From NCBI RefSeq assembly GCF_900167105.1, contig NZ_FUXE01000010.1, positions 1 to 64,000 of the forward strand: a stretch of DNA of 64,000 nucleotides, in the 5' to 3' direction. The notes under the pieces were generated by a model that did no database searches, was not told where the DNA came from, and saw nothing but the letters and a program-made list of their open reading frames with translations. This document shows, piece by piece, positions 61,271 to 64,000 of the stretch. Position numbers and translations under genes: made by a program. Source of the stretch: Porphyromonas circumdentaria (lineage in GTDB: Bacteria; Bacteroidota; Bacteroidia; Bacteroidales; Porphyromonadaceae). Within the stretch, counting starts at the first letter, position 1, and each line of letters starts with the position of its first letter.

Positions 61271-62914
61271 ATGAAAAAATATATTGTATCCTTCGTTTTA
61301 GCCACTGCCGTACTCAGTTGGCAACAGGCAAAAGCACAAAGTGAAACAGATGCTTTTCGTTTGAGTCAGACTACACCATTAAGCGGTACGGCACGTTTTC
61401 AAGCTATGGGTGGAGCTTTTGCTTCTTTAGGAGGAGATCCCTCTTCCATTACTCAAAATCCCGCAGGACTAGGGGTGTATCGCAAGTCGGAGCTCTCCAT
61501 ATCGTTAGAGCAGGTCAAACACACTAATAATATAAATTGGTATAACAATACAGAGCAAAAGAAAGCATCCAACTTCTACTCGCCCAACTTCTCTGCGATT
61601 GCTTCCTACTTTGATAAGTACTCGGGTAGCGGTATGACTTTTGGCTTCAACAGACAGAACCTCGTAAGATACAATCGTAGTTTCAAAATTTCGAGCGGTA
61701 CCCCTGTCGATTATTCAGTGGCCGATTATGCTGCACTGATAACTCCTGATAATGCTAAACCTGATGACTTATTACCTCGTACGGGATATAATCCATATCA
61801 GTGGAGCAACTACTCTTGGTTATCTATATTAGCCTATGAAGCAGGATGGATAAAGCAAGAGGATGGAATATACCAGACAGTGTTTTTCTATCCTAATAAG
61901 AATAATCAATACGTGCCCTATGGCCCTGCTGAAGCTCATATGAACTGGAGAGAGAGAGGGAGTGTAGAGGCTTACGATTTCACCTTTGGCTTCAATTACA
62001 AAGATCTGTCCTATTTCGGGTTCTCACTACGCTATACCGATGTAGACTATGCCCTTGCTTCTACTTACACAGAAGATTTTATGGACGATGACTATCTCGT
62101 GTTAGGCAATGAATTATGGACAAAAGGAGGAGGGTTTGCTTTCAGTTTGGGAACTATTATGCGCCCAGTAGGCGGACTTCGTATAGGATTGGCTTATTTC
62201 TCTCCTACATGGATGGTATTACAAGATGGATTCTATGCCTCTTCTACCTCTCGTTACTCTCATGCAGTAGATGATAGTGGAAATCCCTTCCCAAAAGAAA
62301 AATGGATACTAAAAGGGCAAACGCCCAAAGATGCCACAAGTTCCTATCGTCTCACTACCCCAAGCCGTTTTGTAGTTGGGTTGGGCTACACTTTTGACAA
62401 TAAGGGACTTATTAGTTTCGACTATGAGCTAACGCCTTATAACAGTATGAGATTACGCAATCTACAAAGTACTTCTTACTTCTCTGTTGATAACGAAGCT
62501 ATTGACAATCACTATACTTTGTCTCAAACCATGCGTGTAGGAGTAGAATACAAACCATTGTCTAAATTGAGTTTAAGATTGGGAAGTGTGCTTACAACGA
62601 CACCTATGAAGAAAAGAGACGGACTAACCTCCTTTGAGAAAAATACTACGCCGATACTCACAGCTGGCACACTCCCCCACTATATGATACCAACTGGTAG
62701 TCTAACGTTCACGGGAGGGATAGGCTACAAGATGTCTCGTTCTTTTTACATCGACTTAGCGTTTGTCAATTCAAATACTATCAATCACGTTTATAGTTTC
62801 CCGACCCTATCTGATAGTAAGGGTAATCCCATAGAGGACTTCACTTCACCCGAAAGCATTCGACTAAGTGAAAACACGTTCAAAACTGTTGTTACATTGG
62901 GTTACAAGTTCTAA
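61271..62914 (+). CDS. FadL/OmpP1-like outer-membrane protein (annotated hemin receptor in related genomes)
   Basis: A 547-residue outer-membrane beta-barrel. A signal peptide (hydrophobic to residue 16, cleaved near QAKAQ at 19-23) precedes a FadL-type start: PLSGTARFQAMGGAFASLGG, then DPSSITQNPAGLGVY, the N-terminal plug-like region. The rest shows alternating beta strands and ends in FKTVVTLGYKF with the terminal Phe common in outer-membrane proteins. FadL relatives move hydrophobic compounds. In Porphyromonas such genes are sometimes called hemin receptors without proof. It lies just after the low-complexity envelope protein, and a terminator follows, so the two may be one unit. Confidence 0.85.
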   Translation: MKKYIVSFVLATAVLSWQQAKAQSETDAFRLSQTTPLSGTARFQAMGGAFASLGGDPSSITQNPAGLGVYRKSELSISLEQVKHTNNINWYNNTEQKKASNFYSPNFSAIASYFDKYSGSGMTFGFNRQNLVRYNRSFKISSGTPVDYSVADYAALITPDNAKPDDLLPRTGYNPYQWSNYSWLSILAYEAGWIKQEDGIYQTVFFYPNKNNQYVPYGPAEAHMNWRERGSVEAYDFTFGFNYKDLSYFGFSLRYTDVDYALASTYTEDFMDDDYLVLGNELWTKGGGFAFSLGTIMRPVGGLRIGLAYFSPTWMVLQDGFYASSTSRYSHAVDDSGNPFPKEKWILKGQTPKDATSSYRLTTPSRFVVGLGYTFDNKGLISFDYELTPYNSMRLRNLQSTSYFSVDNEAIDNHYTLSQTMRVGVEYKPLSKLSLRLGSVLTTTPMKKRDGLTSFEKNTTPILTAGTLPHYMIPTGSLTFTGGIGYKMSRSFYIDLAFVNSNTINHVYSFPTLSDSKGNPIEDFTSPESIRLSENTFKTVVTLGYKF

Positions 62915-62943
62915 CAGATATCGACGATAAAGCTAAGAAGATG

Positions 62944-62986
62944 AGCTACTAACAGGATATAAAAATTCTGTTAGTAGCTTTTTTTA
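62944..62986 (+). terminator. Intrinsic terminator after the FadL-like gene
   Basis: AGCTACTAACAG pairs perfectly with CTGTTAGTAGCT around a 12-nt loop and is followed by TTTTTT. It begins 30 bases after the stop. Confidence 0.88.
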
Positions 62987-63197
62987 GCTTTTAGAGAAAC
63001 GGCTTAACCATTCATACCCACCACTTAGATATGTATAAGAAACTGTATAGAGATACGAAATAACGAGCAGAAGAGTTATCTCCCATTTAGAAAGAGTACA
63101 AGCAACAAGAACAAGGCAAAAGCTCTAAAGAAGTTTAGAGCAATCACTCAAACAAGCAGTATCAATACAAGTAGAATTTCTACACAAAGGTCAAGAG

Positions 63198-63270
63198 AGC
63201 CGAGAGCCGGACTCGAACCGGCGACCTACTCATTACGAATGAGTTGCTCTACCAACTGAGCTATTTCGGC
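63198..63270 (-). tRNA. tRNA-Thr (anticodon CGU)
   Basis: A full cloverleaf can be folded on the minus strand: acceptor GCCGAAA/TCTCGGC with one A-C mismatch, D arm GCTC...GAGC, anticodon stem ACTCA/TGAGT with loop TTCGTAA, and T arm GCCGG-TTCGAGT-CCGGC. The anticodon is CGU, reading ACG for threonine. The 73rd base is T, and CCA is not encoded. It stands alone, with no other tRNA beside it. Confidence 0.93.
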
Positions 63271-63348
63271 AAACCTTGTTTTCAAAGAAAGAGTCGAGAG
63301 CATAGAGAAAAGCCCTCATCTCCCGAGGCGCAAAGGTACTAATAAAAT

Positions 63349-63783
63349 TTATTCTGAAAACAGATTGTCAAAGAAAGTATCTAACTCTTCTCCCATATTT
63401 TCGAGAAGAGGCCTCTCTAAAAGCAATTGATCTTCGTAAACGAATAGCAACTCTACAGGCTCCTCATCTGTTATATAAGTAATTGAGAAAGGCTCACCGA
63501 TAAAGTCTTCATTAAAGACCCCATCTGTATAAAGCAAGTGCAATTGATTACGAAGTATAGGGATAACCTCCGAAGAGGTTATCCCTTTATTTTCGGAACT
63601 AATAAAGCCAAATATTATTTCCTCTCCTATGATTTTATCGTCATCATCAAAAACAGTAATCCTACCCTCTGTGAAGTTGATGGATACCATAAAATCATAA
63701 TACGTCTTCGTCCCCTTGGAACACGTATCAATTATATGAATAAAAAACTTACGTAAAAGGTGCTGAATCTTATCTTTATCCAT
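63349..63783 (-). CDS. Hypothetical protein conserved in outline only
   Basis: A 144-residue soluble protein (start at 63783; an extra ATG two codons earlier also exists). I do not recognise a family. It has an N-terminal helix (MDKDKIQHLLRKFFIHII), a central beta-rich region (DFMVSINFTEGRITVFDDDD), and a strongly acidic tail (ENMGEELDTFFDNLFSE). No signal peptide or membrane helix is seen. It lies 15 bases downstream of the valS stop on the same strand and so is probably co-transcribed with it. Coding bias looks normal, and the frame is uninterrupted. Confidence 0.6.
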   Translation of the reverse strand: MDKDKIQHLLRKFFIHIIDTCSKGTKTYYDFMVSINFTEGRITVFDDDDKIIGEEIIFGFISSENKGITSSEVIPILRNQLHLLYTDGVFNEDFIGEPFSITYITDEEPVELLFVYEDQLLLERPLLENMGEELDTFFDNLFSE

Positions 63784-63798
63784 GATCAAAATAAAACT

Positions 63799-64000
63799 TT
63801 AGAGAGTGGTAAGTTGTTTTTTTATGGTCTCTATACGTGAAAGTGCATCAGATTCTTTCTTGCGCTCTACTGCGACTACCTCTTCAGGCGCGTTTTTGAC
63901 GAATTTTTCATTCGAGAGTTTTTTGCGTACTCCCATCAAAAATCCCTCTTGATGCTTCAAGTCGGCTTCAAGTTTCTGACGTACGGCATCTTTGTCTATA
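63799..64000 (-). CDS. valS: Valyl-tRNA synthetase, C-terminal end (runs off the right edge)
   Basis: The last 66 codons of a minus-strand gene can be read up to the stop at 63799-63801. They give a coiled-coil tail with RKKLSNEKFVKNAPEEVV followed by AVERKKESDALSRIETI. This is the characteristic C-terminal tRNA-binding arm of ValS, where the LSNEKFVxNAP block is diagnostic. The catalytic part lies outside the window. Confidence 0.92.
   Translation of the reverse strand, partial: IDKDAVRQKLEADLKHQEGFLMGVRKKLSNEKFVKNAPEEVVAVERKKESDALSRIETIKKQLTTL

Overview
The window is a stretch of a Bacteroidota chromosome, most likely order Bacteroidales and probably Porphyromonas or a close relative. The evidence is consistent across the window. 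Promoters have the Bacteroidota form (TAnnTTTG at -7, with a TTTG at -33 in the best case). There is a roughly 2,500-residue SprA/Sov type IX secretion translocon and an RprX/RprY two-component pair. There is also an LpxC-FabZ fusion inside an lpxD-lpxC/fabZ-lpxA cluster, a one-chain pyruvate:ferredoxin oxidoreductase of an anaerobe, an HU-like protein of the Bacteroidales type, and MITE-like elements built from 21-bp tandem units that recall the BrickBuilt elements of P. gingivalis. The species cannot be fixed from the sequence alone.

Layout. 0-0.4 kb: 3' end of an IS5-type transposase, then the first 21-bp repeat element. 0.8-11.2 kb (minus strand): ruvA-sprA, then a tetR-fabG-rluA-like cluster. 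11.4-13.9 kb: a small accessory region with a frameshifted tyrosine-recombinase remnant, a ClbS/DfsB-like gene plus a decayed second copy, a DUF4180 gene, a VOC gene and the second 21-bp repeat element. 14-19.3 kb: prmC-recX (plus) facing uvrA-merR and rpiB (minus). 19.7-22.4 kb: rprX-rprY with a strong terminator. 22.6-27.5 kb: an AAA ATPase and nifJ, closed by a strong terminator. 27.5-31.5 kb: an HU-like protein and a second full-length UvrA. 31.7-42.1 kb: a plus-strand run of glucosaminidase/LysM, AIR synthase-related, prfA, pyrF, lpxD, lpxC/fabZ, lpxA, a degenerate NAD(P)HX-repair fusion and a FucP-like sugar transporter. 42.1-42.7 kb: a 271-bp inverted-repeat element and the third 21-bp repeat element. 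42.8-54.9 kb (minus): ftsX, DUF3098, uppP, truB, queA, folK, and purH-mreB-mreC-mreD-mrdA-rodA. 55-64 kb: folP-cdaA, a MATE exporter-prmA pair, an extreme Tyr/Trp- then Ser/Arg-rich envelope protein followed by a FadL-like outer-membrane protein, tRNA-Thr(CGU), an unknown protein and the C-terminus of valS.

Most of the content is housekeeping: cell-wall elongation (mre/mrd/rod, uppP, ftsX, cdaA), lipid A synthesis, nucleotide and folate synthesis, translation (prfA, prmA, prmC, truB, queA, valS) and DNA repair (two UvrA, RuvA, RecX). I see no defence island or CRISPR array and no clear new multigene system. The points most worth a second look are the repeat-built elements with a period near two DNA turns, the NAD(P)HX-repair fusion with altered motifs in both halves, the low-complexity envelope protein next to its outer-membrane neighbour, and the degraded mobile cargo region at 11.4-13.9 kb.
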